DNA from: JBCCFK01 sp965262315 | GTDB lineage: Bacteria; Actinomycetota; Acidimicrobiia; Acidimicrobiales; UBA8592 | Assembly: GCA_965262315.1 (NCBI GenBank) | Contig: CBDHFJ010000073.1 | Coordinates: forward strand, 1-47,743 | Direction of reading: 5' to 3' | Length of the DNA: 47,743 bases | In this document: in pieces, positions 8,004 through 15,662 of the stretch | Position numbering within the stretch: the stretch's first letter is position 1 | Layout of the letters: every line of letters begins with the position of its first letter | The notes under the pieces: generated by a model | What the model was told of the DNA's origin: nothing | The model's database searches: none | What the model saw: the letters and a program-made list of their open reading frames with translations, nothing else | Translations under genes and position numbers: made by a program

Positions 8004-9443
8004 ATGACGGTCCTTGAACCAGCCCTTCGCCGCCTCGCACGTCGCGGTATCGCAGCCCTCGTCGCCCTCGCCATGGTGGCGGCCGCCTGCGGAGGCGACG
8101 ACGACGAAGCCGCCGACGCCGCGGAACCGACAGCGGCGCCAACGGCCGAAGCGGTCGCCGAGCCCACCGAGGACGCGGTCGACGAGCCCGCGCCGGAGGC
8201 CGACGAGCCCGAACCGCAGGCCGATGACGGGAACCCGCAGGAAGAGGTGGTGCTGACGGACTCGTTCCGCGGCGTGACTGCGGACACGATCACGATCGGG
8301 CACACCGCAATCGACTTCGAGACCCTCAACGCCGACTTCGGCCTGGATCTCGCATTCCAGAGCTTCATCCCTCCCATGGACGCCGTGGTCGCCTGGTACA
8401 ACGACCGAGGCGGCGTCCTCGGACGCCAGATCGCGGTCGTCCACGAGGAGTACCTCCCCGTCGGTGGCGCCACGGCGGAGGCCGCCTGCCTCGCCCTCAC
8501 CGAGGACAACGAGATCTTCGCGGTCATCGGCGGGTTCCAGGGCCCCGGTGCCGAGGCCATCAATCAGTGCATCGTCGAACTCCACGAGACGATCCTGGTC
8601 GGCAGTGCACCGACCGCTGAGCAGATCGGCACGTCGGGGAGCCGATGGATCAGCCAGGAGATGAGCCTGGACCGACGCAACGCCGCCTTCGTCAATCTGC
8701 TGGCCAACAGCGGGACCCTGGCCGACCTGGGGCGGCTGATGGTCGTCGGCGCCAATCCCAGCGAGCAGTTCCTCGTCGACGAGATGACGTCGGCCCTCGA
8801 GGCCGCCGGTGCCGACGTCGCCCTCTCGACCGTCACCACGACCTCCGGCGACGCCCAGGCCACCCGGGCAGAGGTCGACGTCATGATCGAACGCGCGGCG
8901 GCGGACGAGGTCCAGACGGTGGTCCTCCTCGGGGAGGGCGAGATTCGCAACATCGCCTTCTTCGAGGCCGCTCCGGAACTCACCTATCTGGTGCCGAACG
9001 GTGACCGGATCACGGACTGGCAGTCGATCCCACCCGAGGGGCTCCAGACCGACACCCGCGTGCTGTCGAGCCAGACCGACATCCAGCCGGGGGTGGACCC
9101 AGCGCTCGACGACTGCGTCGCCGCGGTGGCGGAAGCCCTGGGCGTCGAGATCGAGCACCCCACCGCGCTCGCCGAGGGCGAGCCGAACCACTGGTCGGGA
9201 GCCGAGAACGCCTGCGTGCGTATGGCGTTGTTCGTCCAGATCGCCGAAGCCGCTGGTCCCGACCTCACCAACGAGTCGTGGGTCGCGGCGCTCGACAACG
9301 TCCCGGACCTCACCATCCCGGGCTTCGAGTTCTTCTCGCTGAGCTCGACCAAACCCGATGCCGCCGATCAGCTCAAGCTCGTCGAGTACGACCTCGCGAC
9401 GCTGACCTTCCAGGACCTCACCGACTTCGTCGACGTCGGCTGA
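8004..9443 (+). CDS. ABC transporter substrate-binding lipoprotein, branched-chain amino acid type
   Basis: A 479-residue exported protein. The N-terminus has a positive region, a hydrophobic core and the lipobox VAAAC. It is followed by a roughly 55-residue acidic Ala/Pro/Glu linker, then a two-lobed periplasmic-binding fold (ITIGHTAIDFETLN, then AVVAWYNDRGGVLGR, a strong type I motif, and FAVIGGFQGPGAEAIN). No permease or ATPase of the Liv type is adjacent, so this is an orphan binding protein. Placement beside degradative genes suggests uptake of the compound they degrade, as often proposed for such lipoproteins in actinobacteria (inference). The next gene overlaps its stop by one base. 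Confidence 0.88.
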   Translation: MTVLEPALRRLARRGIAALVALAMVAAACGGDDDEAADAAEPTAAPTAEAVAEPTEDAVDEPAPEADEPEPQADDGNPQEEVVLTDSFRGVTADTITIGHTAIDFETLNADFGLDLAFQSFIPPMDAVVAWYNDRGGVLGRQIAVVHEEYLPVGGATAEAACLALTEDNEIFAVIGGFQGPGAEAINQCIVELHETILVGSAPTAEQIGTSGSRWISQEMSLDRRNAAFVNLLANSGTLADLGRLMVVGANPSEQFLVDEMTSALEAAGADVALSTVTTTSGDAQATRAEVDVMIERAAADEVQTVVLLGEGEIRNIAFFEAAPELTYLVPNGDRITDWQSIPPEGLQTDTRVLSSQTDIQPGVDPALDDCVAAVAEALGVEIEHPTALAEGEPNHWSGAENACVRMALFVQIAEAAGPDLTNESWVAALDNVPDLTIPGFEFFSLSSTKPDAADQLKLVEYDLATLTFQDLTDFVDVG

Positions 9444-9943
9444 TGGTGGCCGAGTCCGACCTCGCCGAGGTCCGGTCCTGGGTGGCGCTCCGACGCCTCC
9501 AGCATCGTTATGCCGACGTCGTCACCAGACGGGCCTGGTCAGAACTGGGAGAAGTGCTGGCACCTGAATGTGTCCTGGTCCTCGACCTCGCCGACCGACA
9601 GCTCGAGTTCACCGGCCCGGCCGAGATCGCGGACTTCATCGCCGCCCAGCTCGAACAGTTCTCGTTCTTCGAGTTCGTCATCGGCAACACGGTCATGGAG
9701 ATCGACGCCCAGGACGGGCGCGCCCGCGCCCGCATGTGGATGAAGGAAGTTCGCCAGGCCGTTGCGGACGGACGGGCGTCGAGCATCCATGGCCTGTACC
9801 ACGACGACTTCGAACGCGACCCGGACGGACGCTGGTGGTTCGTGCACCGGCGCTATCGGAGCCGCGCCCGACCTGCCGACGGCACCACCGGCGCCGACCT
9901 CGACGTGTTCCCGTTGGTGACCGAGCCGCTCGACCTCTCCTGA
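9443..9943 (+). CDS. SnoaL-like (NTF2-fold) protein
   Basis: A 166-residue single-domain protein with the SnoaL_4-like pattern: the helix LRRLQHRYADVVTRRAWSEL, then the strands VLVLDLADRQLEFTGPAEIADFI and GRARARMWMKEVRQ, and the terminal RWWFVHRRYRSRAR. Family members are small cone-shaped dehydratases, isomerases or binding proteins in lipid and polyketide metabolism. Its ATG overlaps the stop of the binding-protein gene (TGATG), so the two are coupled. The reaction is unknown. Confidence 0.8.
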   Translation: MVAESDLAEVRSWVALRRLQHRYADVVTRRAWSELGEVLAPECVLVLDLADRQLEFTGPAEIADFIAAQLEQFSFFEFVIGNTVMEIDAQDGRARARMWMKEVRQAVADGRASSIHGLYHDDFERDPDGRWWFVHRRYRSRARPADGTTGADLDVFPLVTEPLDLS

Positions 9944-10057
9944 GGTCGTCCCGGTCTGTTTCGCACGGCGTCGCTCGGCGGTGAACCCTCCACACGGTCG
10001 CAGCCGATGGCACGTCGTGAGATGATCGGCTGATCCAGATCGACGGAGGGAACGACC

Positions 10058-10915
10058 ATGGGATTCCGGCTGGCGAACGTCGGCGGACGAGCAGCCCTCG
10101 TCCACGGCGACGACTACTTCGACCTGGAGACGCTGAGTGCCGGCGAGGTGGGCCCGGACCCCATGGGCGCGCTCGAGCTGCCCGACCGGCTCGACGCGTT
10201 GAGCGCCGGGCTGGCGTCTGCCGCGCGAACCGGGACGCTGGCCGACGTCACCCTCGACGCCCCGGTCCCCCGCCCACGCAACTGCTACGGGATCGGCCTC
10301 AACTACGAGGCGCATGCGGACGAGGCATCGATGGAGTTGCCACCGGCTCCGCTCGTCTTCACCAAGTTCCCGTCGTGCATCGTGGGCCCCACGGCCGACG
10401 TCCACATGCGCTCGGACGCCGTCGACTACGAAGCCGAGATCGTCGCGGTGGTCGGGAAGGGCGGCAAGGACATCGCCGAGGCGGACGCCTGGGACCATGT
10501 GGTCGGCCTGACCGCAGGCCAGGACATCTCGGATCGTTCGGTCCAGTTCGCCTCCAAGCCCCCGCACTTCGACCTCGGGAAGTCATTCGACACCTTCGGA
10601 CCGATGGGTCCGGTCCTGGTGTCGCTCGACCAGTTCCCCGACCTGGATGCCGTGCGCGTCACGGGCGCGGTCAACGGTGAGGAGCGGCAGAACGCCACGA
10701 TGGCGTCGATGATCTTCCCGATCCCGACACTCATCGCCTACCTCTCGCGCATCACGACGCTCCAGACGGGCGACGTGATCTTCACCGGCACGCCCGACGG
10801 CATCGGCCTCGCGCAGGGGAAGCTGCTCCAGGACGGCGATGTCGTCACCACCGTCGTCGACGGCGTGGGCGTGATGGAGAACCGGTGCGTTCGAGCGACC
10901 GACCACGGCCTCTGA
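10058..10915 (+). CDS. Fumarylacetoacetate hydrolase family protein
   Basis: A 285-residue FAH-fold protein. The catalytic domain begins at about residue 68 with NCYGIGLNYEAHADE. Metal-ligand and core motifs follow: DYEAEIVAVVGKGG, GLTAGQDISDR, FDTFGPMGP and FTGTPDGIG. These enzymes cleave C-C bonds in acylpyruvates or hydrate/decarboxylate 2-oxo acids, with a divalent metal. The ATG follows a clear GGAGGG site. It fits late steps of an aromatic or ring-cleavage pathway, but the specific substrate is not determinable. Confidence 0.92.
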   Translation: MGFRLANVGGRAALVHGDDYFDLETLSAGEVGPDPMGALELPDRLDALSAGLASAARTGTLADVTLDAPVPRPRNCYGIGLNYEAHADEASMELPPAPLVFTKFPSCIVGPTADVHMRSDAVDYEAEIVAVVGKGGKDIAEADAWDHVVGLTAGQDISDRSVQFASKPPHFDLGKSFDTFGPMGPVLVSLDQFPDLDAVRVTGAVNGEERQNATMASMIFPIPTLIAYLSRITTLQTGDVIFTGTPDGIGLAQGKLLQDGDVVTTVVDGVGVMENRCVRATDHGL

Positions 10916-10925
10916 ACGAGGCGGC

Positions 10926-10931
10926 TAGCGT
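10926..10931 (+). promoter_or_regulatory. Putative -10 element (TAGCGT), leaderless start
   Basis: TAGCGT ends 8 nt before the ATG at 10940 with no ribosome site between. It would drive the LLM, SDR and CoA-transferase genes as one transcript. Confidence 0.5.
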
Positions 10932-10939
10932 GCCCGGCC

Positions 10940-11986
10940 ATGGACCTGGATCTGATGACCGGTGGCGCCACCTGGAACGACACCGCTGACCTCGCGAGGA
11001 AGCTCGAGCAAGCCGGGTTCTCGGGCATGCTGTTCACCGAGACCAGCCTGGTGCCGTGGATGCAGATCACGGCGGCCGCGATGGCCGCCAGCGAGCTCAC
11101 CTTCACGACGGGCATCGCCGTCGCGTTCCCACGCAGCCCGATGGTGTCGGCTGCGGTGGCCTGGGAACTGGCGGAGAACACCGGGGGCCGATTTCGCCTG
11201 GGCCTCGGGAGCCAGGTGAAAGCCCACGTGCAGCGTCGCTACGGCATGGACTTCGACCGGCCCGCGGCCCGCATGCAGGACTACGTCGCCGCGGTCAAGG
11301 CCTGCTGGCGGGCGTTCCGCCGCGAGGAACCGCTGTCCCACGAGGGCGAGTACTGGAACTTGAGCCTGCTTCCGCCGGACTGGGCGCCGCGTGGCCACGA
11401 CCACGAGATGAAGGTCGACATCTCCGCGGTCGGACCGCTGATGACCCGCGTGGCCGGCGAACTGGCCGACGGCATCCACGTGCATCCGCTGCACTCCATG
11501 CCCTACATCGAGCATCGATTGCTTCCCGCCGTGGCCCAGGGAGCAGCGAGAGCCGGCCGCGACCCGGCCGAGATCGACCTCATCATTCCGGTGTTCGTCT
11601 GCCCGGGCGACTCCCCCGAGGAGCAGGCGCCGTACGTGGCCCAGGCCCGACGCCAGATCGCGTTCTACGGGAGCACACCCAACTACGCGTTCCAGTTCGA
11701 CGACCTGGGCTTCGAAGGCACGACTGGGCGCATCCGCGCGCAGATGAAGGCCGGTGAGCTGGACACCCTCGGCGACCTGATCACCGACGAGATGCTCGAG
11801 CACTACGCAGTGGTGGCCTCCTGGGACGACGTCGCCGATCGGCTGCTCGATCGCTACGGCACCACGGCCACCCGCGTCGTCACCTACATGGGCGAGCGAC
11901 AGATGCGAGAGGACCCCGCCGCGCTGGGCCGCTGGGGCGAGGTGGCCCGAGCCGTCCGCGCCGGCGAGCCCCAGGGGGATCGATGA
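10940..11986 (+). CDS. LLM class F420-dependent oxidoreductase
   Basis: A 348-residue luciferase-like TIM-barrel protein. The family signature is seen in TFTTGIAVAFPRSPM, LAENTGGRFRLGLGSQ and VAGELADGIHVHPL, with strongest resemblance to the TIGR03617 group of actinobacterial F420 oxidoreductases. It would transfer hydride between F420 and an unknown substrate in the cytosol. It is the first gene of a compact operon, and its stop overlaps the next start by four bases (ATGA). Confidence 0.9.
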   Translation: MDLDLMTGGATWNDTADLARKLEQAGFSGMLFTETSLVPWMQITAAAMAASELTFTTGIAVAFPRSPMVSAAVAWELAENTGGRFRLGLGSQVKAHVQRRYGMDFDRPAARMQDYVAAVKACWRAFRREEPLSHEGEYWNLSLLPPDWAPRGHDHEMKVDISAVGPLMTRVAGELADGIHVHPLHSMPYIEHRLLPAVAQGAARAGRDPAEIDLIIPVFVCPGDSPEEQAPYVAQARRQIAFYGSTPNYAFQFDDLGFEGTTGRIRAQMKAGELDTLGDLITDEMLEHYAVVASWDDVADRLLDRYGTTATRVVTYMGERQMREDPAALGRWGEVARAVRAGEPQGDR

Positions 11987-12738
11987 CGACACGAGTGGCC
12001 CTGGTCACCGGCGGAGCGAGCGGTATCGGCCGCGAGATCTGCCTGGCCCTCGCCGGCGCCGAGCGGCGCGTCGCCGTGGCCGACATCAACGGGGCCGGGG
12101 CCGCGGCGACGGCCAACGAGATCACCGACGCCGGCGGGGACGCGATCTCGGTGGCGATGGACATCACCGACACCCACTCGGTCGCCCTGGGGTGTCGCCA
12201 GGTCGCCGACGAGTTCGGTCCCACGGAGGTGCTGGTCAACGCTGCCGGCTGGGACCGGTTCATGAAGTTCGTCGACACCGACGAGGAGTTCTGGGACCGC
12301 ATCATCGAGATCAACTACAAGGGCATGCTGCGGACCACCCACGCCCTGGTCCCCGCGATGATCGACCGAGGCTGGGGCCGAATCGTGAACATCGCGTCGG
12401 ACGCCGGCCGCGTCGGGTCGTCCCTCGAAGCCGTCTACAGCGGAGCCAAGGGCGGGACCATCGCCTTCTCGAAGACCTTGGCGCGCGAAGTCGCACGCAA
12501 GGGCATCACCGTCAACGTCGTCTGCCCGGGGCCCACTGCGACCCCGCTCCTCAGCGAGATCGCCGACGCCAACGACGACGGCGAACGCGTGATCGCCGCC
12601 ATGGCGAATGCCACCGCCATGAAGCGCCTCGGCCAACCGGAAGAGGTGGCGCCGGCCGTCGTGTACTTCGCATCAGAAGCCGCCGCCTACACCACCGGCC
12701 AGACGCTGTCGGTCTCCGGCGGCCTCACCATGGCATGA
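11983..12738 (+). CDS. SDR family oxidoreductase
   Basis: A 251-residue classical SDR with TGGASGIG at the cofactor site, NAAG, the catalytic Ser in NIASDAG, and Y-x3-K in YSGAKGG. It ends in SVSGGLTMA, the usual FabG-like tail. It is closest in feel to acyl-CoA-ring dehydrogenases such as 2-hydroxycyclohexanecarboxyl-CoA dehydrogenase and to FabG. The start overlaps the LLM stop and its own stop overlaps the CoA-transferase start, so the three are translated together. A 3-hydroxyacyl-CoA or ring-alcohol substrate is likely (inference). Confidence 0.93.
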   Translation: MTTRVALVTGGASGIGREICLALAGAERRVAVADINGAGAAATANEITDAGGDAISVAMDITDTHSVALGCRQVADEFGPTEVLVNAAGWDRFMKFVDTDEEFWDRIIEINYKGMLRTTHALVPAMIDRGWGRIVNIASDAGRVGSSLEAVYSGAKGGTIAFSKTLAREVARKGITVNVVCPGPTATPLLSEIADANDDGERVIAAMANATAMKRLGQPEEVAPAVVYFASEAAAYTTGQTLSVSGGLTMA

Positions 12739-13925
12739 GCGAGCGCCCCAGGAGCGGCCCGCTCGCGGGCCACCGGGTCCTGGATCTCACCTCGGTCGTG
12801 ATGGGACCACTCGCGTCCCGCGTCCTCGGCGACCTCGGCGCCGACGTCATCGTGGTCGAAGGGCGTCTGGGCGAGCGGCACCGAGCCATGGGGGGAGGAC
12901 CGCACCCGGAACTGTCTGGCATCGCGCTCAACCTGCTGCGGAACAAGCGGAGCATCGCCCTGGACCTCAAGCACGACGACGGTCGCCGAGCGTGCCTCGA
13001 CCTCGCCGCCACGGCCGACATCGTGATCACCAACCTGCGGCCGGGTCCGGTGCGCCGCCTCGGCCTGGACGAGCCCGCCGTCCGAGCCGTTCGCCCCGAC
13101 GTGATCTACTGCCAGGCGCACGGGTACCCCTCCGACAGCGACCAGGCCGAGGCGCCGGCGTACGACGACATCATCCAGTCCGCGTCCGGGGTCGGCGACA
13201 TCTACCGCCTCGCCGGCCATGAACCCAGCCTCTTCCCGACGTTGGTCGCCGACAAGGTCGCCGGCATGACGATCGTCAACAGCATCCTGGCCGCGATGGT
13301 GCATCGGGCGGCCACGGGCGAGGGCCAGTTCATCGAGATCCCGATGATCGACGCCATGCGCTCGTTCGTCCTGGTCGAGCACGGGGCGGGTGCGATCTCG
13401 GAGCCACCGGTGGCGCCCGCCGGCTACCCCAGAATCCTCACCCCGCAGCGGCGACCACAGCCGACGCTCGATGGTTGGATCAACGTGCTGCCCTACGACA
13501 AGGAGCACTACAACGCGATCTTCGGGGAAGGCGGCCGGGCCGACCTCGTCGACGACGAGCGCTTCGTGTCCGCCGGGGGCCGCTATACGAACAGCGACAG
13601 CCTGTACCGGGACGTCGCCGAGGTGCTCGCGACCCGCACGACCGCCGAGTGGCTCGCGTTCTGCGAACGCCACGCCATCCCAGCCGCGGTCGCCGAAACC
13701 CTCGACGACATCGTCGCCGAGCTGCCGCTGGGCGACCATCCCGTGGTCGGCAGGCACCGGATCATCCCCAGCCCGGAGCGATTCTCGGCCACGCCCATCG
13801 ACGAGCCGTCGCCCGCGCCCCTGATCGGCCAACACGGTCGGGAACTCCTGGGCGAGGTCGGCTACGACAGCGAACGGCTGGACCGCCTCGAGGCCGACGG
13901 GGTGCTCGGGCCCCTCCGTCGGTGA
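12735..13925 (+). CDS. Family III CoA-transferase (CaiB/BaiF type)
   Basis: A 396-residue CaiB/BaiF-type CoA-transferase. The N-terminus GHRVLDLTSVVMGPLASRVLGDLGADVIVVE is diagnostic, followed by NKRSIALDLK, and the catalytic Asp lies in VADKVAGM. It moves CoA between carboxylic acids to activate a substrate for beta-oxidation. The start is the ATG at 12735 overlapping the SDR stop; a much longer in-frame extension upstream is antisense-like. This is the last gene of the LLM/SDR/CoA-transferase set. Confidence 0.93.
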   Translation: MSERPRSGPLAGHRVLDLTSVVMGPLASRVLGDLGADVIVVEGRLGERHRAMGGGPHPELSGIALNLLRNKRSIALDLKHDDGRRACLDLAATADIVITNLRPGPVRRLGLDEPAVRAVRPDVIYCQAHGYPSDSDQAEAPAYDDIIQSASGVGDIYRLAGHEPSLFPTLVADKVAGMTIVNSILAAMVHRAATGEGQFIEIPMIDAMRSFVLVEHGAGAISEPPVAPAGYPRILTPQRRPQPTLDGWINVLPYDKEHYNAIFGEGGRADLVDDERFVSAGGRYTNSDSLYRDVAEVLATRTTAEWLAFCERHAIPAAVAETLDDIVAELPLGDHPVVGRHRIIPSPERFSATPIDEPSPAPLIGQHGRELLGEVGYDSERLDRLEADGVLGPLRR

Positions 13926-13951
13926 TCCTTGCCCTCGGACCGCGGTCACCG

Positions 13952-13957
13952 TAGGTT
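13952..13957 (+). promoter_or_regulatory. Putative -10 element (TAGGTT)
   Basis: TAGGTT ends 9 nt before the ATG at 13967, with no ribosome site, consistent with a leaderless or near-leaderless transcript. Confidence 0.4.
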
Positions 13958-13966
13958 CGCACCACC

Positions 13967-14362
13967 ATGTTGGAGATCCCCGATTCACACCTCGACCTGG
14001 TGAGCCGGCCACTCGGCTGCGTCATCACCACCATCGCCCCCAGCGGCCTGCCCCAGTCGACCGGCATGTGGTATCTCTTCGACCAGGGCTCGATCCGCTT
14101 CTCGCTGCTCGAACACCGCAAGAAGTACCGGAACCTGCGGGCCAACCCGGCCTGCACGTTCTTCCTGATGAGTCCGGACCGGATGATCGACACCGTCGAG
14201 GTCCGCGGACACGTGACCTTCGAGCCCGACCCGGACAAGGCGTTCGTCACCCGGGTCCGAGCACACTACGGCGCCCAGGGGCCGCCCAGCGACGGTCCCG
14301 ACGACCATCGCTGGATCCTCACGATCGAGCCCCAGCGCGTGAACGTGACGGGCCGAGCCTGA
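13967..14362 (+). CDS. PPOX-class (split beta-barrel) F420-binding family protein
   Basis: A 131-residue split beta-barrel protein of the pyridoxamine-oxidase-like fold. Typical segments are GCVITTIAPSGLPQSTGMWY, IRFSLLEHRKKYRNLRANPACTFFL and a closing WILTIEPQRVNV. Short actinobacterial members of this kind often bind F420 or FMN and act as reductases or quinone/biliverdin-type oxidoreductases. A second, different member lies at 28746-29174. It converges with the MFS gene 37 nt downstream. Confidence 0.85.
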   Translation: MLEIPDSHLDLVSRPLGCVITTIAPSGLPQSTGMWYLFDQGSIRFSLLEHRKKYRNLRANPACTFFLMSPDRMIDTVEVRGHVTFEPDPDKAFVTRVRAHYGAQGPPSDGPDDHRWILTIEPQRVNVTGRA

Positions 14363-14399
14363 CGCGATCAGCCGCCGAAGGCCGCGGCGACGAGCCGGG

Positions 14400-15593
14400 T
14401 CAGGCCGACGACGCCTGTCGCCGCCACGCGGGGGCCACGATCGTCTGCAGGATGACGAGCGCGACGGCGCTCGCTCCCGCAGCGGTGAGGAACGCGGCTC
14501 GGTAGCCGGACGTGGCCACGATGACCCCGATCACCGGTCCGATCAGCGCATTCGCGATGTCGAAGAACGCCGTGTAGGTCGCCATGGCCGAACCGCGCTC
14601 GCGGACACTCACCCCCTCGACGGCGATGACCATGAACGACGGTGACTGGAGCGACAGGCCCAACGCCACCAGCGCAGCACCGACGAAGAGCCCGACGGGT
14701 TCGTCCCACAGCGCCAGGAGCGCCGCCGCGAACACACTGACCACCAAGGCCACACTGCCGGCCCGGATCGGACCGACGATGTCGGGCACCCGACCGAACA
14801 GGACGCGGGCGACGATCATCGTTCCGGAACTCACCATGAAGACGGGTCCGACGTTGTCGAGGCCGATCTCATCTGCGTACAGGGCAGCGAACATCAGATA
14901 CCCGTTGAAGGCGAAGACGCCGAAGAGGGTGACCACGCCCGGCCACACCGCGTTGCGGTGCACCAGCGGTGACGGCTCGGCGTCGGGATCGCCGGGCCGG
15001 TACGAGAGCCCCCAGGACAGCGCGCTGGCGGCCGTGGTCATCGCCATGATGAACAGCCAGGCGACGTCGTAGTTCGAGCGATCGAGGACCCACTCCCCCA
15101 GCGTCGGCCCCAACCCCATCCCGACGTGGAAGGCGATGAGGTTGTACGCGGCCGCCTGGCTGCGTCGCGTGTCGGGCGCGAGCTCCATCGCCCGCACCGA
15201 GGTCCCGATGAAGAAGGCGGCGTTGCCCGCACCCATGACCAGCCGACTCGCGATGGCGCCCGGGACGGAGGGCCAGACGACCAGCAACAGCAGGCCGGCC
15301 CCGGTCAGCGCCGCGCCGCTGCCGATGAGTCGCCGAGCGCCGCGCCGATCCGAGACCCGCCCGAGGAGCGCCCGGCTGAGTAGCGCGGTGATCGCCATCG
15401 AACCCATGACCACGCCGGCGGTGGCCTCGGTGCCGCCCAACTCGTCGACCACGAACGGCGGTAGGAGCGCGTTGAGGGCTCCGGTGCCCAGCGAATTGGT
15501 GGCTCCCACGAGGATCAGGAGGAGGAACTCGCGGGTGAACAACGGCGGCGCACCGCCCGTCGCTCTGGTTCGATCACCCGCCGTCGTCGCCAT
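14400..15593 (-). CDS. MFS transporter
   Basis: A 397-residue major facilitator protein with about 12 hydrophobic segments. The loop 2-3 motif reads LLGRVSDRRGARRLIGSG, which is the MFS hallmark. The start is the ATG at 15593; upstream codons in the same frame are charged, non-membrane sequence antisense to the next gene. Proteins of this size export drugs or import metabolites by proton coupling, and the direction cannot be told here. Confidence 0.9.
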   Translation of the reverse strand: MATTAGDRTRATGGAPPLFTREFLLLILVGATNSLGTGALNALLPPFVVDELGGTEATAGVVMGSMAITALLSRALLGRVSDRRGARRLIGSGAALTGAGLLLLVVWPSVPGAIASRLVMGAGNAAFFIGTSVRAMELAPDTRRSQAAAYNLIAFHVGMGLGPTLGEWVLDRSNYDVAWLFIMAMTTAASALSWGLSYRPGDPDAEPSPLVHRNAVWPGVVTLFGVFAFNGYLMFAALYADEIGLDNVGPVFMVSSGTMIVARVLFGRVPDIVGPIRAGSVALVVSVFAAALLALWDEPVGLFVGAALVALGLSLQSPSFMVIAVEGVSVRERGSAMATYTAFFDIANALIGPVIGVIVATSGYRAAFLTAAGASAVALVILQTIVAPAWRRQASSA

Positions 15594-15603
15594 GCTGCGC
15601 GTC

Positions 15604-15609
15604 AAGCTA
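15604..15609 (-). promoter_or_regulatory. Putative -10 element (TAGCTT) of the MFS gene
   Basis: On the minus strand TAGCTT ends 10 nt before the ATG at 15593, giving a very short or absent leader. Confidence 0.35.
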
Positions 15610-15662
15610 CCTGGCGATCTTCCGGGCGCGTCCCCGACGAGCGTGCCTCCGACGATGCGGCC

